A DNA stretch of 64,000 nt from Pseudomonadota bacterium (lineage in GTDB: Bacteria; Pseudomonadota; Alphaproteobacteria; UBA828): contig JAQBTG010000014.1 of NCBI GenBank assembly GCA_027624955.1, positions 19,773 to 83,772 of the forward strand, read 5' to 3'. Below the pieces are notes generated by a model. It saw nothing but the letters and a program-made list of their open reading frames with translations, had not been told where the DNA came from and ran no database searches. Positions 32,665-43,119 of this stretch are shown here, one piece after another. A program made the translations under genes and the position numbers. Each line of letters starts with the position of its first letter. Positions within the stretch are counted from its first letter, which is position 1.

Positions 32665-35660
32665 GCGTATTGAATCCAGCGCCGCGCATTTACACCATCG
32701 CGCCTGAGTTGCCGTTCGCCGATGCGCTGGTCGATGGCTTGCTGCATGGCGGAATCATCGCGCGCAGCGACGCCGATCCGTTGGCGCTCAGCCGGGTCAC
32801 GATTCTGCTGCCAACGCGGCGTGCCTGCCGTGCTCTGGCCGAGGCATTCCTGCGCCAATCGGAAAGCGGCGCGCTTCTCCTGCCGCGCATCCGCCCGCTC
32901 GGCGATCTTGACGAAGATGAATCCGGCGCTCAAGGGTTGGCCGAGGGCGGCGATTTTCCGCCGGCACTGGCGCCGCTCCGCCGCCAATTCGTGCTGGCGC
33001 AGCTTATTCTCGCGCGCGATTCCGATGGCCATATCGATCAGGCAGTTCGCTTGGCGCAGGAGTTGGGCGGTTTTCTCGATCAGGCGCAGAGCGAGCGCCT
33101 CGATCTTGCCGGTCTGAACGATCTGGCGCCCGAGCGCCACGCCGCCCATTGGCAGAAGGTGCTCGATTTTCTCAAACTTCTGGTCGTGCATTGGCCAAAG
33201 ATTCTGGCCGAAAACGATGCCGTCGATATCGCCGCCCGGCGCAACGCGGTACTCGACGGATTGGCCGCGGCATGGCGCGAGAAACCGCCGCTGGAGCCGG
33301 TGATCGCCGCCGGCTCGACCGGCAGCCTGCCGGCGACAGCAGATTTGATGGCGGTCGTCGCGCGCTTGCCGGCGGGCTGTCTCGTGCTGCCCGGGCTAGA
33401 TCAACAATTGGATGAAGACAGTTGGCGCGCCCTGGGGCCGAGCCATCCGCAGTTCGGCTTGAAGCAGCTTCTCGCCCGCATCGGCGCTTCCCGTGACGAT
33501 GCCCGGCCGTGGCCGGCGCCGTACACATCTGCCGGCTCGACCTCGCGCGCGGCGTTGATTGCCCAAGCCCTGCACCCGGCTGAAACGGTGGGCGCGTGGC
33601 GCAGCATGCCGCTGGTCGATCCTGACGCGCTCGAAAATTTTACCCTGTGCGAATGCGCCACCGCGAGCGCCGAGGCCGGTGTGATCGCCCTGCGCTTGCG
33701 CGCCAGTTTGATGCGGAAGGACGCCACGGCGGCGCTGGTCACGGCTGATCGGGGACTGGCGCGCCGCGTCGCCACGGAATTGAAAAGATGGCGTATCGAA
33801 ATCGACGATTCCGCTGGTGCACCGCTTGGCAAAAGCGCGCCGGGCGTGTTTCTCCGTCTCGCCGCAAGATTGATTGCCGAGCGCGCCGCGCCGGTCGCCT
33901 TTCTGGCAGCGCTCAAACATCCGCTGGCGGCAGGCGGCGAGGCGCCGGAAGATTTTCGCCGAATGTTGCGCGCCGTCGAGCGCGCGGTGCTGCGCGGTGC
34001 CCGTCCCGAGACCGGCCTCGACGGCTTGCGCCACGCTCTCCAGGCGGCGGGCGAGGAACAGGAACAGGCAGCCGATTGGCTCGGCGCCATCGCCGCCGCC
34101 GCCCTGCCGTTCACCCAATTGATGGCGGAACGGGTCGCGCTCAAGCAGATCGTGCAGGCGCATGTCGGCTTCGCCGAATGGCTGGCCGCGAGCGCTGCCG
34201 AAACGGCCGCCGAACGCCTGTGGTCCGGCGAGGCCGGCGAGGCGGCGGCAGCGTTCATGGCGGAACTGGCTGAAAGCGCCGATCATGCGCCGGCGTTGAA
34301 CGGTTGGGAATATCCCGCCTTGTTCGATGCCCTGTTGGAAGGCCGCGTCGTGCGACCACGCTATGGCGGCCATCCGAGGCTGTTTATTTGGGGCCCGCTC
34401 GAAGCCCGTCTGCAACGTGCCGATGTGATGATTCTGGGCGGTCTCAATGAGGGCAGCTGGCCGCCCGCGCCCGACGCCGATCCGTGGATGAGCCAGGCGA
34501 TGCGGGCCGAGTTCGGCCTGCCGTCGCACGAACGGCGGATCGGCCTGTCGGCGCATGATTTCGCGCAATGCTGCGCCGCGCCAGAAGTCATGCTGACCCG
34601 CGCCCGGCGGGTGGAGGGGGAGCCGACGGTGCCATCGCGCTGGCTGTCGCGCCTGAAGGCCGTGCTCTCGCCGGGCCGCCTCGACACCTTTATCAAACAG
34701 GAATCGCGCATCGAACAGGAATCACATGTTTGGCTGCGCTGGCAGGAATTACTCGACGAGCCGGACTCGCCGGCCCAACCCGGCCTCCCGCCGGCGCCGC
34801 GCCCGCCGCTCGTCGCCCGCCCGCGCCGCCTTTCCGTGACCCAGATCGAAATCTGGCTGAGTGATCCCTACGCCATCTATGCCCGTCACATTCTCGCCCT
34901 GAGGGCACTCGACGAGATCGACGCCGACCCGAGCGCCGCTGACAAAGGCACGATCATTCACGGCATCCTCGATCGCTTCATCGCTGAATTTCCCACAGGT
35001 CCCACTCCCGTCCCGTCCGAGGCGCTGCCCCGGCTGCTCGCGCTCGGCCGCGAAGAATTCGCGCGCTTTTCCTCCGTCCCAGGCGTGATGGCCTTTTGGT
35101 GGCCACGTTTCGAGCGCATCGCCGTGTGGTTCGTCGCAAACGAAGTTGCTCGACGCCACAGCGCCGCGCCGCTGGCCTCCGAAGTGAGCGGAAAATTGGT
35201 TCTCACCGGACCCGAAGGCGATTTTACGTTAACCGCCAAAGCCGACCGCATTGATCGTCTCGCGGCTGGCGGGCTCACTATCATCGACTACAAGACCGGC
35301 AACATCCCGAGCGAGAAGCAAGTTGCCGCCGGGCGCCGCCCGCAGCTGTCCCTCGAAGCGCTGATCGCTGAGGCCGGTGGTTTCGAAGGCGTTGCGCGCG
35401 ACGCCGTCGCCGAGCTCGCCTATTGGAAACTCAATGGCGCCGAGCCGGCGGGCGAGATGCTGCCGCTCAAGAAAAATGATCCGGCGGTGTTGGCGGCGGC
35501 GGCCAAGGCCGGCCTGTTGGCATTGATCGCCGAATTCGACAATCCGAATACCCCCTACCATGCCTTGCCGCGCCCTGACGCAAAGCCGAGCTGGAACGAT
35601 TATGCCCATCTCGAGCGCGTCCAGGAATGGTCGAGCGGCGAGACCGAGGATGAGGCATGA
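32661..35660 (+). CDS. addB: Double-strand break repair protein AddB (alphaproteobacterial type)
   Basis: This 999-residue protein is the partner of AddA in the helicase-nuclease that processes DNA ends for RecA. The N-terminus contains a degenerate helicase domain. ADVMILGGLNEGSWPP with DPWMSQAMRAEFGLP is a clear family landmark. The C-terminal RecB-type nuclease carries LTAKADRIDRLAAGG and IIDYKTG near residue 872, with the catalytic Asp and Lys. Start fixed by the ATGA overlap with murU; it is coupled in the same way to addA. Confidence 0.93.
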   Translation: MSVLNPAPRIYTIAPELPFADALVDGLLHGGIIARSDADPLALSRVTILLPTRRACRALAEAFLRQSESGALLLPRIRPLGDLDEDESGAQGLAEGGDFPPALAPLRRQFVLAQLILARDSDGHIDQAVRLAQELGGFLDQAQSERLDLAGLNDLAPERHAAHWQKVLDFLKLLVVHWPKILAENDAVDIAARRNAVLDGLAAAWREKPPLEPVIAAGSTGSLPATADLMAVVARLPAGCLVLPGLDQQLDEDSWRALGPSHPQFGLKQLLARIGASRDDARPWPAPYTSAGSTSRAALIAQALHPAETVGAWRSMPLVDPDALENFTLCECATASAEAGVIALRLRASLMRKDATAALVTADRGLARRVATELKRWRIEIDDSAGAPLGKSAPGVFLRLAARLIAERAAPVAFLAALKHPLAAGGEAPEDFRRMLRAVERAVLRGARPETGLDGLRHALQAAGEEQEQAADWLGAIAAAALPFTQLMAERVALKQIVQAHVGFAEWLAASAAETAAERLWSGEAGEAAAAFMAELAESADHAPALNGWEYPALFDALLEGRVVRPRYGGHPRLFIWGPLEARLQRADVMILGGLNEGSWPPAPDADPWMSQAMRAEFGLPSHERRIGLSAHDFAQCCAAPEVMLTRARRVEGEPTVPSRWLSRLKAVLSPGRLDTFIKQESRIEQESHVWLRWQELLDEPDSPAQPGLPPAPRPPLVARPRRLSVTQIEIWLSDPYAIYARHILALRALDEIDADPSAADKGTIIHGILDRFIAEFPTGPTPVPSEALPRLLALGREEFARFSSVPGVMAFWWPRFERIAVWFVANEVARRHSAAPLASEVSGKLVLTGPEGDFTLTAKADRIDRLAAGGLTIIDYKTGNIPSEKQVAAGRRPQLSLEALIAEAGGFEGVARDAVAELAYWKLNGAEPAGEMLPLKKNDPAVLAAAAKAGLLALIAEFDNPNTPYHALPRPDAKPSWNDYAHLERVQEWSSGETEDEA

Positions 35661-38600
35661 CCGAGGCGCAACAAAGCGCCGCCGATCCCGCTGCTTCGGT
35701 CTGGGTATCGGCCTCGGCCGGCACCGGCAAGACGAAAGTGCTGACCGACCGGGTGTTGCGCTTGCTGCTGGGCGGCACCGAGCCGGGGCGTATTCTGTGC
35801 CTCACCTTTACCCGCGCGGCGGCGGCGGAGATGGCCATCCGCATCACCGGCACGCTCGGCGAATGGACCGCCGCGGGCGACGAAATATTGGATATGGCGC
35901 TCCGCGAAATGCTCGACCGCGCGCCCAAGGATTTGGAGTTCCGCCGCGCCCGTATGCTGTTCGCCCATGTGTTGGACACGCCGGGCGGCATGAAGATCCT
36001 CACCATTCACGCTTTTTGCCAATCTCTGCTGCGCCGTTTTCCGCTTGAAGCCGGCATCGCGCCGCATTTTGCCGTGGCCGATGACCGCACCGCGCGCGAA
36101 TTGCTGAACGAAGCGCAGAACCGCCTGTTGCGCCATGCCCGCCAGGGTGAAGACGAAGAGCTCGCCGCCGCGCTCGCCGCTATCACAACGCAAATCGGCG
36201 AGGACAGCTTCGCCAGTTTGATGGGCGAATTGACCTCGGCGCGCGACAGGTTGGAGCGTGGCCCCGGCGGCGCCGCGGATAGCGACAAGATGGTGACGGC
36301 GATTGCCCGCATGTTGGGCGCCAAGCAAGATGAAAACGAAACGGATCTTGTTCGCTCGGCCTGCGTCGAGAGCGAATTCGAGCGCACGGCGCTGGTCGAG
36401 GCCGCCGCGGCGCTGGCGAAGGGCTCCGACGCCGATGCGGTGCGCGGCGGCTTGATCGCCGCGTGGCTGGCCGGTGACGAAACCGCCCGTCGGAACGGGT
36501 TTGAAAGCTATTGCCAAATTTTCATCACCCGCGAAGGCAACCCGCGTAAATCTCTGGCGACAAAGCCGGTTCGCGAAGCCGCGCCCGAGGCCGCGGAGGC
36601 GCTGGCCAACGAACAGGCGCGCCTGTTGGCATTAGAGGAGCATCGCAAGGCCGTTGCGGTGCTGCACAGTAGCGCTGCACTGATCCGCTTCGGCGCCCGC
36701 ATGCTGCATTATTACCGCCAGGAAAAGAGCGCCCGCGCGGTTCTCGACTATGGCGATCAAATCATGGAAACGCGCAAACTCCTCGCCGCCGAGGACATCG
36801 CGCCCTGGGTGCTCTACAAGCTCGATGGCGGCCTCGACCATATCCTGGTCGATGAATCGCAGGACACCAGCCCGGCGCAATGGTCGGTCATCGCCGCCCT
36901 GGCAGAAGAATTTTTCGCCGGCGACAGCGCGCATGAGGATGCCTACGGAGACAGCCAACAGGGCGCCCGCACGATTTTTGCCGTCGGCGATGAAAAGCAA
37001 TCGATCTTTAGTTTTCAAGGCGCTGACCCGGAAGCTCTGGCCGACATGCGGGCGGAATTCCGCCGCCGGGTGGAAGATGCACGGCGTGAATGGCGCGAAG
37101 TGCCGCTTGAGCGTTCGTTCCGCTCGACCGTCGCCGTGCTGGGGGCGGTGGACGCCGTGTTTGCGGGCGCGGACGCCGCAGCCGGCGTGGTGCCGTCGGG
37201 CGAGCGCCTGCATCATGACGCCGAACGTATCGGCCAGGCAGGATTGGTCGAAATATGGCCGGTGGCGGTGCCGCTGGCCGGGCCCGAAGAGGCGCCTTGG
37301 GCGCCGCCGGTCACACGCCGCGCCGGCGACGATCCGGCTGGGCGGCTGGCGGCGGTGATTGCCGATAAGATTTCCGGCTGGCTGCAAGCCGGGCAAGTCC
37401 CGGGCGGCGACGGCTGGTTGGAATCGAAAAACCGCCCCATCCGGGCCGGTGATATCATGGTGCTGGTGCGCCAGCGCGGCAGTTTCGTTGCTGCCCTGGT
37501 ACGCGCCCTGAAGGCGCGCAATGTCGATGTCGCCGGTGTGGACCGCATGAAATTGACCGAGCAATTGGCGGTGATGGATCTGATGGCGCTCGGCGATTTC
37601 CTGCTTCTGCCGTCCGATGACCTCACCCTTGCAGCGCTGTTGAAGGGGCCGTTTATCGGCTTCGACGAGGAACAATTGTTTGATCTTGCCTGGCAGCGCG
37701 GCGTGGACAGCCTGTGGCGCCGGTTGACCGCCCGGCGCGCCGAGAATCCGCAATTCACCCGCGCCCATGGCATCTTGAGCGGGCTCCTGGCGACCGCCGA
37801 TTTTCGCCCGCCGTTTGAATTCTACGCTGAGTTTCTTGGCGCGGGCGGCGGGCGCACCCAGCTTCTTAGCCGCCTCGGCATCGAAGCCGCAGACCCGATA
37901 GATGAGTTTCTCTCCGCCGCCTTGGCCTATGAGCGCGCCCACCCGCCGTCTTTGCAAGGATTTCTACACTGGTTGCGCGCGGCGCCAACCGATTTGAAGC
38001 GCGATCCCGAGCAGGCCCGCAACGAAGTGCGCGTGATGACCGTGCATGGCGCCAAGGGCCTGCAGTCGCCGATCGTATTTTTGCCCGATACCTTGTCGCT
38101 GCCGCATGATCGGCGCTCCATTTTATGGGCAGAAGACAATGCTGTCGGCAGTTCGGGCGCCCTGCCGCTCTGGCCCGGGCGCCGCGCCCGCGAAGAGAGC
38201 CTCAGCACCACGCTTCGCGAGCGCGCCCGCAAACGCGATTTGGAGGAATACCGCCGCCTGCTCTATGTCGCCATGACCCGCGCCGAAGACAGGCTCTATG
38301 TGTGCGGCTGGCAGGGCACGAGGAGCCCGCCCGACGGTTGCTGGAACCATATGGTGCGCGACGGATTGGCCGCACTGGAAGGGACCGAAGAAATAAATCT
38401 TGAATTCGCCAAGGGCGACGGCTGGTCAGGCGACGGTTTGCGTTTCTCCTGCGCGCAGACGGCGGCGGTCGAGCCGGCGACTGAGATGGCGCCGGAAAGC
38501 CACGAAATCGACGCATTAAAATCCTATTTTCGCGAGCCCGCGCCGCCCGAACCGAGCCCGCCGCGCCCGCTTGCCCCGTCGCGCCCGATCGACGCACCGC

Positions 38601-39130
38601 CGCCTGCCCGCGGGCCGCTGGAAGAAGATGGCGCCAGCAGTTTCTTGCGCGGGCGCTTGATTCACCGCCTGCTGGAATTGCTGCCGGAGTTGGAGCCCGA
38701 GGCGCGGACCGATTCGGCGCTGCGCTTTCTCGCTCGCCCGTCGCATGGGCTGACAGACCAGGCGCAGGCGGATATTGCAGCGGAAGTCCTTAGTGTTTTG
38801 AGCGATGCCCGCGCCCAGGCGCTGTTTGGACCGGACAGCCAGGCGGAAGTGCCGCTCGTGGCAGTGTTGGGAAAGCACGTGATTTCCGGGCAAGTAGACC
38901 GGCTGGTCGTTGACGGTGATCGTGTGTTGGTTGTCGATTACAAATCGGGCCGCGCCGCGCCGCCGGATGAATCGGCCATTGCAACAGCCTATTTGGTGCA
39001 AATGGCCAATTACCGCGCCGTTCTCCGGGCCATCTTTGTCGGCCGTGAAATTCGCTGCGCGCTTCTGTTTACCGATGGTCCGGCGCTTGTCTGGCTGCCC
39101 GATGCTGTGCTCGACACGCACGCACCTTGA
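35657..39130 (+). CDS. addA: Double-strand break repair helicase AddA
   Basis: UvrD-family helicase with a C-terminal nuclease, 1157 residues. Walker A is ASAGTGKT (19-26), motif Ia is [17 protein letters not shown], the DEAD-type motif II is [13 protein letters not shown] near 396, motif III is [17 protein letters not shown], and motif VI is [16 protein letters not shown]. The nuclease motif is [12 protein letters not shown] near 1090. It completes the end-processing complex with AddB; recBCD would be redundant. trxA follows after 53 bases with its own ribosome-binding site. Confidence 0.95.
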   Translation: MTEAQQSAADPAASVWVSASAGTGKTKVLTDRVLRLLLGGTEPGRILCLTFTRAAAAEMAIRITGTLGEWTAAGDEILDMALREMLDRAPKDLEFRRARMLFAHVLDTPGGMKILTIHAFCQSLLRRFPLEAGIAPHFAVADDRTARELLNEAQNRLLRHARQGEDEELAAALAAITTQIGEDSFASLMGELTSARDRLERGPGGAADSDKMVTAIARMLGAKQDENETDLVRSACVESEFERTALVEAAAALAKGSDADAVRGGLIAAWLAGDETARRNGFESYCQIFITREGNPRKSLATKPVREAAPEAAEALANEQARLLALEEHRKAVAVLHSSAALIRFGARMLHYYRQEKSARAVLDYGDQIMETRKLLAAEDIAPWVLYKLDGGLDHILVDESQDTSPAQWSVIAALAEEFFAGDSAHEDAYGDSQQGARTIFAVGDEKQSIFSFQGADPEALADMRAEFRRRVEDARREWREVPLERSFRSTVAVLGAVDAVFAGADAAAGVVPSGERLHHDAERIGQAGLVEIWPVAVPLAGPEEAPWAPPVTRRAGDDPAGRLAAVIADKISGWLQAGQVPGGDGWLESKNRPIRAGDIMVLVRQRGSFVAALVRALKARNVDVAGVDRMKLTEQLAVMDLMALGDFLLLPSDDLTLAALLKGPFIGFDEEQLFDLAWQRGVDSLWRRLTARRAENPQFTRAHGILSGLLATADFRPPFEFYAEFLGAGGGRTQLLSRLGIEAADPIDEFLSAALAYERAHPPSLQGFLHWLRAAPTDLKRDPEQARNEVRVMTVHGAKGLQSPIVFLPDTLSLPHDRRSILWAEDNAVGSSGALPLWPGRRAREESLSTTLRERARKRDLEEYRRLLYVAMTRAEDRLYVCGWQGTRSPPDGCWNHMVRDGLAALEGTEEINLEFAKGDGWSGDGLRFSCAQTAAVEPATEMAPESHEIDALKSYFREPAPPEPSPPRPLAPSRPIDAPPPARGPLEEDGASSFLRGRLIHRLLELLPELEPEARTDSALRFLARPSHGLTDQAQADIAAEVLSVLSDARAQALFGPDSQAEVPLVAVLGKHVISGQVDRLVVDGDRVLVVDYKSGRAAPPDESAIATAYLVQMANYRAVLRAIFVGREIRCALLFTDGPALVWLPDAVLDTHAP

Positions 39131-39183
39131 CGCTCAGCCACACCGCACCTAAATTGAATTTAACCCATTGGCAGGAGAAAATC

Positions 39184-39504
39184 ATGACCGTTACCCATGT
39201 TACCGACGCCGAATTCGACGAAAAAGTACTGAAGGCGCCGGGGCTGGTATTGGTAGATTTTTGGGCCGAATGGTGCGGCCCGTGCAAGGCCATTGCGCCG
39301 GCCCTGGAAGAAATTTCCGAAGAGATGAGCGGCTCCGTCACCATCGCCAAAGTGGATGTTGACAGCAATCCTTCGACACCCGCCAAATACGGCGTGCGCG
39401 GCATTCCGACTCTGATCCTGTTCAAGGACGGTGAGGTTTCTTCGATGAAGGTCGGCGCCTTGCCAAAAGCCAAATTGGCCGAATGGGTGCGCGACGCGGT
39501 CTAA
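39184..39504 (+). CDS. trxA: Thioredoxin
   Basis: This 106-residue cytoplasmic disulphide reductant has the active site [14 protein letters not shown], with Cys31 and Cys34. [29 protein letters not shown] includes the cis-proline. The start at 39184 has an AGGAG ribosome-binding site; the frame opens earlier at 39127. A position downstream of addA is common in alphaproteobacteria. Confidence 0.96.
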   Translation: MTVTHVTDAEFDEKVLKAPGLVLVDFWAEWCGPCKAIAPALEEISEEMSGSVTIAKVDVDSNPSTPAKYGVRGIPTLILFKDGEVSSMKVGALPKAKLAEWVRDAV

Positions 39505-39627
39505 TCGCCGGACCCTATTCTTTTAATTTAACGAGATTTTGCCCTAGATTTTTGGGGAGTGTGGTCGCTTGCGCGATTCTGGCGGTACCGTGAACCAGTA
39601 TCGCTGCAGAGGGAGTAACAATTTGTG

Positions 39628-40395
39628 ATGGCAGAGGAATTTTCCGGCCAGACCGTCATAGTTACCGGTGCGACAAAGGGCATTGGCCGCGCTATCGCTG
39701 CCGCTTTCGGCAAGGCTGGGGCCAATGTGCTGGCCACCGGGCGCAACAAGCAGGAACTCGATAGCGTTTGCCTAGAAATAGAACAGGCCGGGTCCCAGGC
39801 GGTTGCGCTGGTTGCCGATTTAGCGCTTGAAGAGAGCCCCCACATCATTGCCGCGCAGGCTCTAGAAGCCTTTGGCCGCATAGATGTGCTGATCAACAAC
39901 GCCGCCATCATTCATGATTCTGCGACCTTGGTCGAATTCGACCCCGATCTCTGGAAGCTGGTTCTGCAGGTAAACCTTGTGGCGCCGGTATTCCTCACCC
40001 AAGCGGTGCTGCCGGATATGATCCAACGCGGCTCCGGAAAAGTCATCAATATCGCGAGCATTGGCGGGACAAGAGGCGGCGCCGGCCGCTCTGCCTACCG
40101 CGCCACCAAGGCAGGGCTGATCAACCTGACCGAAAGCGTTGCTGCCGAGGTCAAGGAGTTTGGTATCGACGTGACCTGCATTTGCCCGGGCGCGACAGAC
40201 ACCGAGGGCTTCAGGAGCGCCTTCGATCACCAGGGAAGGCAGCAGGACGCCAACCTGATGGTGCCCCATGAAATCGCTGAATTAGCGCTCTTCCTGGCGT
40301 CGGGGAAATCCTCTGCGATCACCGGAACCGCAATTCATGCGTTCGGCGCTACCAACCCTATTTTTCAATCGGGTGCGCAAAAAGGCAAAATTTAA
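39628..40395 (+). CDS. SDR family NAD(P)-dependent oxidoreductase
   Basis: 255 residues, classical short-chain dehydrogenase. Cofactor motif VTGATKGIGRAIAAAFG, LINNAA, and the catalytic Ser-Tyr-Lys set in NIASIGG and SAYRATKAG are all present. It resembles 3-oxoacyl-ACP reductase-like SDRs, but the substrate cannot be read from the sequence. It ends with an unusual Gly/Ala tail (PIFQSGAQKGKI). A GGGAG lies 12 bases before the ATG; a GTG three bases earlier could be the start. Confidence 0.85.
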   Translation: MAEEFSGQTVIVTGATKGIGRAIAAAFGKAGANVLATGRNKQELDSVCLEIEQAGSQAVALVADLALEESPHIIAAQALEAFGRIDVLINNAAIIHDSATLVEFDPDLWKLVLQVNLVAPVFLTQAVLPDMIQRGSGKVINIASIGGTRGGAGRSAYRATKAGLINLTESVAAEVKEFGIDVTCICPGATDTEGFRSAFDHQGRQQDANLMVPHEIAELALFLASGKSSAITGTAIHAFGATNPIFQSGAQKGKI

Positions 40396-40424
40396 GCACG
40401 CTACAGAAGTGCCGTTCGGCCAGC

Positions 40425-40474
40425 CGTGGCGCTACTGAGCGCCCATTACCGTGGCGTTACTGCACGCCCATGAC
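40425..40474. repeat. Tandem 25-bp duplication at the 3' end of the periplasmic protein gene
   Basis: 40425-40449 and 40450-40474 agree at 21 of 25 positions. The second copy contains the stop codon and last codons of the minus-strand gene. The first copy forms a hairpin (GGCGCT-ACTG-AGCGCC, 40428-40443) that may serve as a terminator between the two convergent genes. Confidence 0.55.
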
Positions 40475-41581
40475 GCTAATCTCACGCACCGCGAATTCTC
40501 CGCCGTTATTGATCAACGCAACGCCATTGAACGGGTCGCGGAAACTTTTGTCGCTGGCTTGCACCAGAGTTTTGCCATCCATCGAAACGCTCATTCCACC
40601 GGACTCGTCGCGGCTAAATAGGATGAGGTGGCGATATCCGTCTTCGAGCTTGATCGCTTGGTTGTGGCTGGCGAGGCGGCGCGAGCCACTGCTGCCAAAA
40701 CGCAGCAATTCGAAGGACGGTGAAGCGCCCGCGTTATAAGCCAGACGATAGCCGGCGGTGCGCCCGAAGCCTTGGAAGACATCCATTTCGAAGCGGCCGT
40801 CGGCCTTGCTCGACAGCAAATCCAATTGAATGGAGAAGCTGTTGGAAATGTCCAGCCGGGTGTAGAGCTCGGCGCGGCCACTCTGCTGTGCGGCGGCTTT
40901 GGCGGCCTGCTCCTTGGCAATGACTTCCTGGGTGCGCTCAATCTCTTCGCCTACCGGAATGTTCGGCTTGCCGGAAAGAATCATCGATTGTACTAGCGTA
41001 AAACGGCCGGAATCGTCGCGAATTTCCTCTAATGCTGCAAGCCGGCCCTGCATCGGGCTTGGCCCATCCGCAGCTTTGATCGCGGCTTGCACACGCTCGA
41101 TCTCTTCGCCAACCGGCACATAGGGTTTATTGGCGAGGGTTGCAGATTGCACTAGCGTGTAACGCCCCTTGTCGGCCTTTTTGGCTTCCAATTCCTTCAA
41201 GATTTTTGACAACATGTCAGCTTGCGAGGGCGGCGGCTTGTTCGCCAGACTTTTGAGACCACGTTTGCCGTCAATGGTGAACTTACCTTCGGCTTCCTGC
41301 CATAGCGGGTTGCGCGAAAAATTTCCATCGCCGAAATCATCATGCATCAAGGAGACAAGTTTTGGCCCCTGATAGTCCTCCAGGGCCTGGCGCAAATCGT
41401 CGAGGAATTTCGGGTCGGCAGCGCGGGCGCTATCCGCTTCGTCAATCAATCCGCTGATTTCCTTGACCAGCGCGTCGCCTTGGCCGGATGCGGCTTGCGC
41501 CTGATCCTTCCAGATCACCTGGCCGCCGGCGGCAAAACAGAAGGCCACCAACATGATGCCGAAAGTTTTTGCGCGTCTCAT
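40457..41581 (-). CDS. Secreted protein with internal repeats and a LamG/DUF1080-like C-terminal domain
   Basis: This 374-residue protein has a signal peptide (FGIMLVAFCFAAGGQVIW, cleavage near QAQA). The middle holds two copies of a roughly 55-residue unit: GRYTLVQSATLANKPYVPVGEEIERVQ and GRFTLVQSMILSGKPNIPVGEEIERTQ. The last 140 residues (LYTRLDISNSFSIQLDLLSSKADGRFEMDVFQGFGR to FNGVALINNGGEFAVREISVMG) look like a concanavalin-type jelly roll, as in carbohydrate-binding modules. I do not recognise the family; a periplasmic role in binding or sensing is a guess. Good GGGAG ribosome-binding site. Confidence 0.75.
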   Translation of the reverse strand: MRRAKTFGIMLVAFCFAAGGQVIWKDQAQAASGQGDALVKEISGLIDEADSARAADPKFLDDLRQALEDYQGPKLVSLMHDDFGDGNFSRNPLWQEAEGKFTIDGKRGLKSLANKPPPSQADMLSKILKELEAKKADKGRYTLVQSATLANKPYVPVGEEIERVQAAIKAADGPSPMQGRLAALEEIRDDSGRFTLVQSMILSGKPNIPVGEEIERTQEVIAKEQAAKAAAQQSGRAELYTRLDISNSFSIQLDLLSSKADGRFEMDVFQGFGRTAGYRLAYNAGASPSFELLRFGSSGSRRLASHNQAIKLEDGYRHLILFSRDESGGMSVSMDGKTLVQASDKSFRDPFNGVALINNGGEFAVREISVMGVQ

Positions 41582-41714
41582 TTTTATGCTCCCTGTATGC
41601 TGCCGTTACGATAAGCCATTCGCTCTTGATGGCAACAGTGAGTTAACTTTTCCCGCTCTGCCCAGCTTACTCGCTTCGCCCGCTTTGCCATGGACGCCGG
41701 GTGATAGGTTATGG

Positions 41715-41724
41715 TGTGATCACA
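41715..41724. promoter_or_regulatory. Perfect palindrome upstream of the aminotransferase operon
   Basis: TGTGATCACA is a perfect 10-base palindrome 45 bases before the ATG at 41770, in the divergent region. It resembles half-site arrangements read by GntR- or Lrp-type repressors; no regulator gene is adjacent. Confidence 0.3.
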
Positions 41725-41769
41725 ACTCTGCCAGGACGGCAGCTGGAAGCGAGCGACAAAGAGGCCTAA

Positions 41770-43119
41770 ATGACTATGTTCTATCCCGATCTCACCTCGC
41801 GTTCCGCCGAGCTGAGCCGGCGCGCGACGAATGTTTATCCGGGCGGCACGACGCGTGGGCAAACCTATTACGCGCCCTATCCGATCTATGCGGCGCATGC
41901 CGAAGGTTGCCGCGTGACCGATGTCGATGGTGTCACGCGCATCGATTTTCTCAATAATTATACGGTCCAACTGTTTGGCCATTCGCACCCGGATATCGTT
42001 GCCGCGGTGCAGGCCCAGGCGGCGCGCGGCATGTGTTTCACCATGCCGTCCGAGCTTGATATTGAGCTTGCCGAGATGGTTCTCGCGCGCGCCGCCTCGT
42101 TCGATCATTTGCGCTTTACCAATACCGGCACCGAAGCCGTCATGCATGCTATCAAGGGCGCGCGCGCCTATACCGGCAAGCCAAAGATCGCGAAATGCGA
42201 AGGCGTCTACCACGGCGCCTATGATTACGCCGAAGTTAGCCTCGATTCCGACCCGCAAGTGTGGGGCCAGCAGCGGCCGCAATCCATCGGTCATACGCAT
42301 GGCGTGCCAGAGGGTGTGACGCGCGATGTCGTTGTGTTGCCATTTAACGATGTGGCGGCGTCGAAGCGCATTCTTGAAGACAATGCCGATGCCCTCGCCG
42401 GAATCTTGCTCGATGCGGTACCGTCGCGCTGCGGCGGCATTCCGGTCAGCGCCGACTATATCAAGATGTTGAAATCCTTCACCCGCGCCCATGACGCGCT
42501 GTTGATCCTCGACGAAGTGGTAACGTGGCGCCTCGATTATGGCGGCGCCCAGACGCGCTATGGCATCGAGCCCGATATGACGACGATGGGCAAGGTGATC
42601 GGCGGTGGCATGCCGATCGGCATCGTGGCTGGGCGCGAGGATGTCATGCGGGTGTTCGATTCGAGCGCCGGTAAGGCACTATCTTCGCATTCGGGCACAT
42701 TCGCCGGCAATCCGATTTCGATGGCGGCTGGGATCGCGGCGATGAAATTGCTGACGGTGGAAGCCACCGATCGTCTCAACCAGCTCGGCGAAAATGCCCG
42801 TGAAAGCCTACGCGAAGCGTTCCGCCTGGCTGATATGGACGGGCAAGTGACCGGCGAGGGGTCATTGATCCTGCTGCATTTCTCGACCGAGCCGCTCGGC
42901 GATTACCGCGCCACCTGGCGCGCCCATACCGAGCGCCGCGCCGAGATGATGGTAGATTTGTTTCGCCGCCTGTTAAATCGCGGCATTCTGTTCAGCACCT
43001 GGGGGTTGGGCTGTCTCTCCACCCCCATGGAGCAGGCCGAAATCGATCATCTGGCCGATGCGGTATTGGCCAGCCTGAGAGAGATGAAAGAAGAAAATAG
43101 AAAGGCTTTGATATCATGA
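41770..43119 (+). CDS. Class III aminotransferase, glutamate-1-semialdehyde aminomutase-like
   Basis: 449-residue PLP enzyme of fold type I. The start (SAELSRRATNVYPGGTTRGQTYY) is like that of GSA aminomutase, as are FGHSHPDIVAAV, FTNTGTEAVMHAIKGARAYTGK and LLILDEVVTWR. The PLP lysine is in TTMGKVIGGGMPIG. It is probably a catabolic aminotransferase of this branch rather than a haem enzyme, since it is coupled by a four-base overlap to a second class III aminotransferase. Substrate unknown. Confidence 0.85.
   Translation: MTMFYPDLTSRSAELSRRATNVYPGGTTRGQTYYAPYPIYAAHAEGCRVTDVDGVTRIDFLNNYTVQLFGHSHPDIVAAVQAQAARGMCFTMPSELDIELAEMVLARAASFDHLRFTNTGTEAVMHAIKGARAYTGKPKIAKCEGVYHGAYDYAEVSLDSDPQVWGQQRPQSIGHTHGVPEGVTRDVVVLPFNDVAASKRILEDNADALAGILLDAVPSRCGGIPVSADYIKMLKSFTRAHDALLILDEVVTWRLDYGGAQTRYGIEPDMTTMGKVIGGGMPIGIVAGREDVMRVFDSSAGKALSSHSGTFAGNPISMAAGIAAMKLLTVEATDRLNQLGENARESLREAFRLADMDGQVTGEGSLILLHFSTEPLGDYRATWRAHTERRAEMMVDLFRRLLNRGILFSTWGLGCLSTPMEQAEIDHLADAVLASLREMKEENRKALIS

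Noticed and set aside
33396..34568. 390-codon minus-strand frame inside addB
   Set aside because: Antisense shadow with no recognisable motif.
36632..37957. Long minus-strand open frame (441 codons) inside addA
   Set aside because: Shadow of a GC-rich gene: no family features, while addA has all helicase motifs on the other strand.
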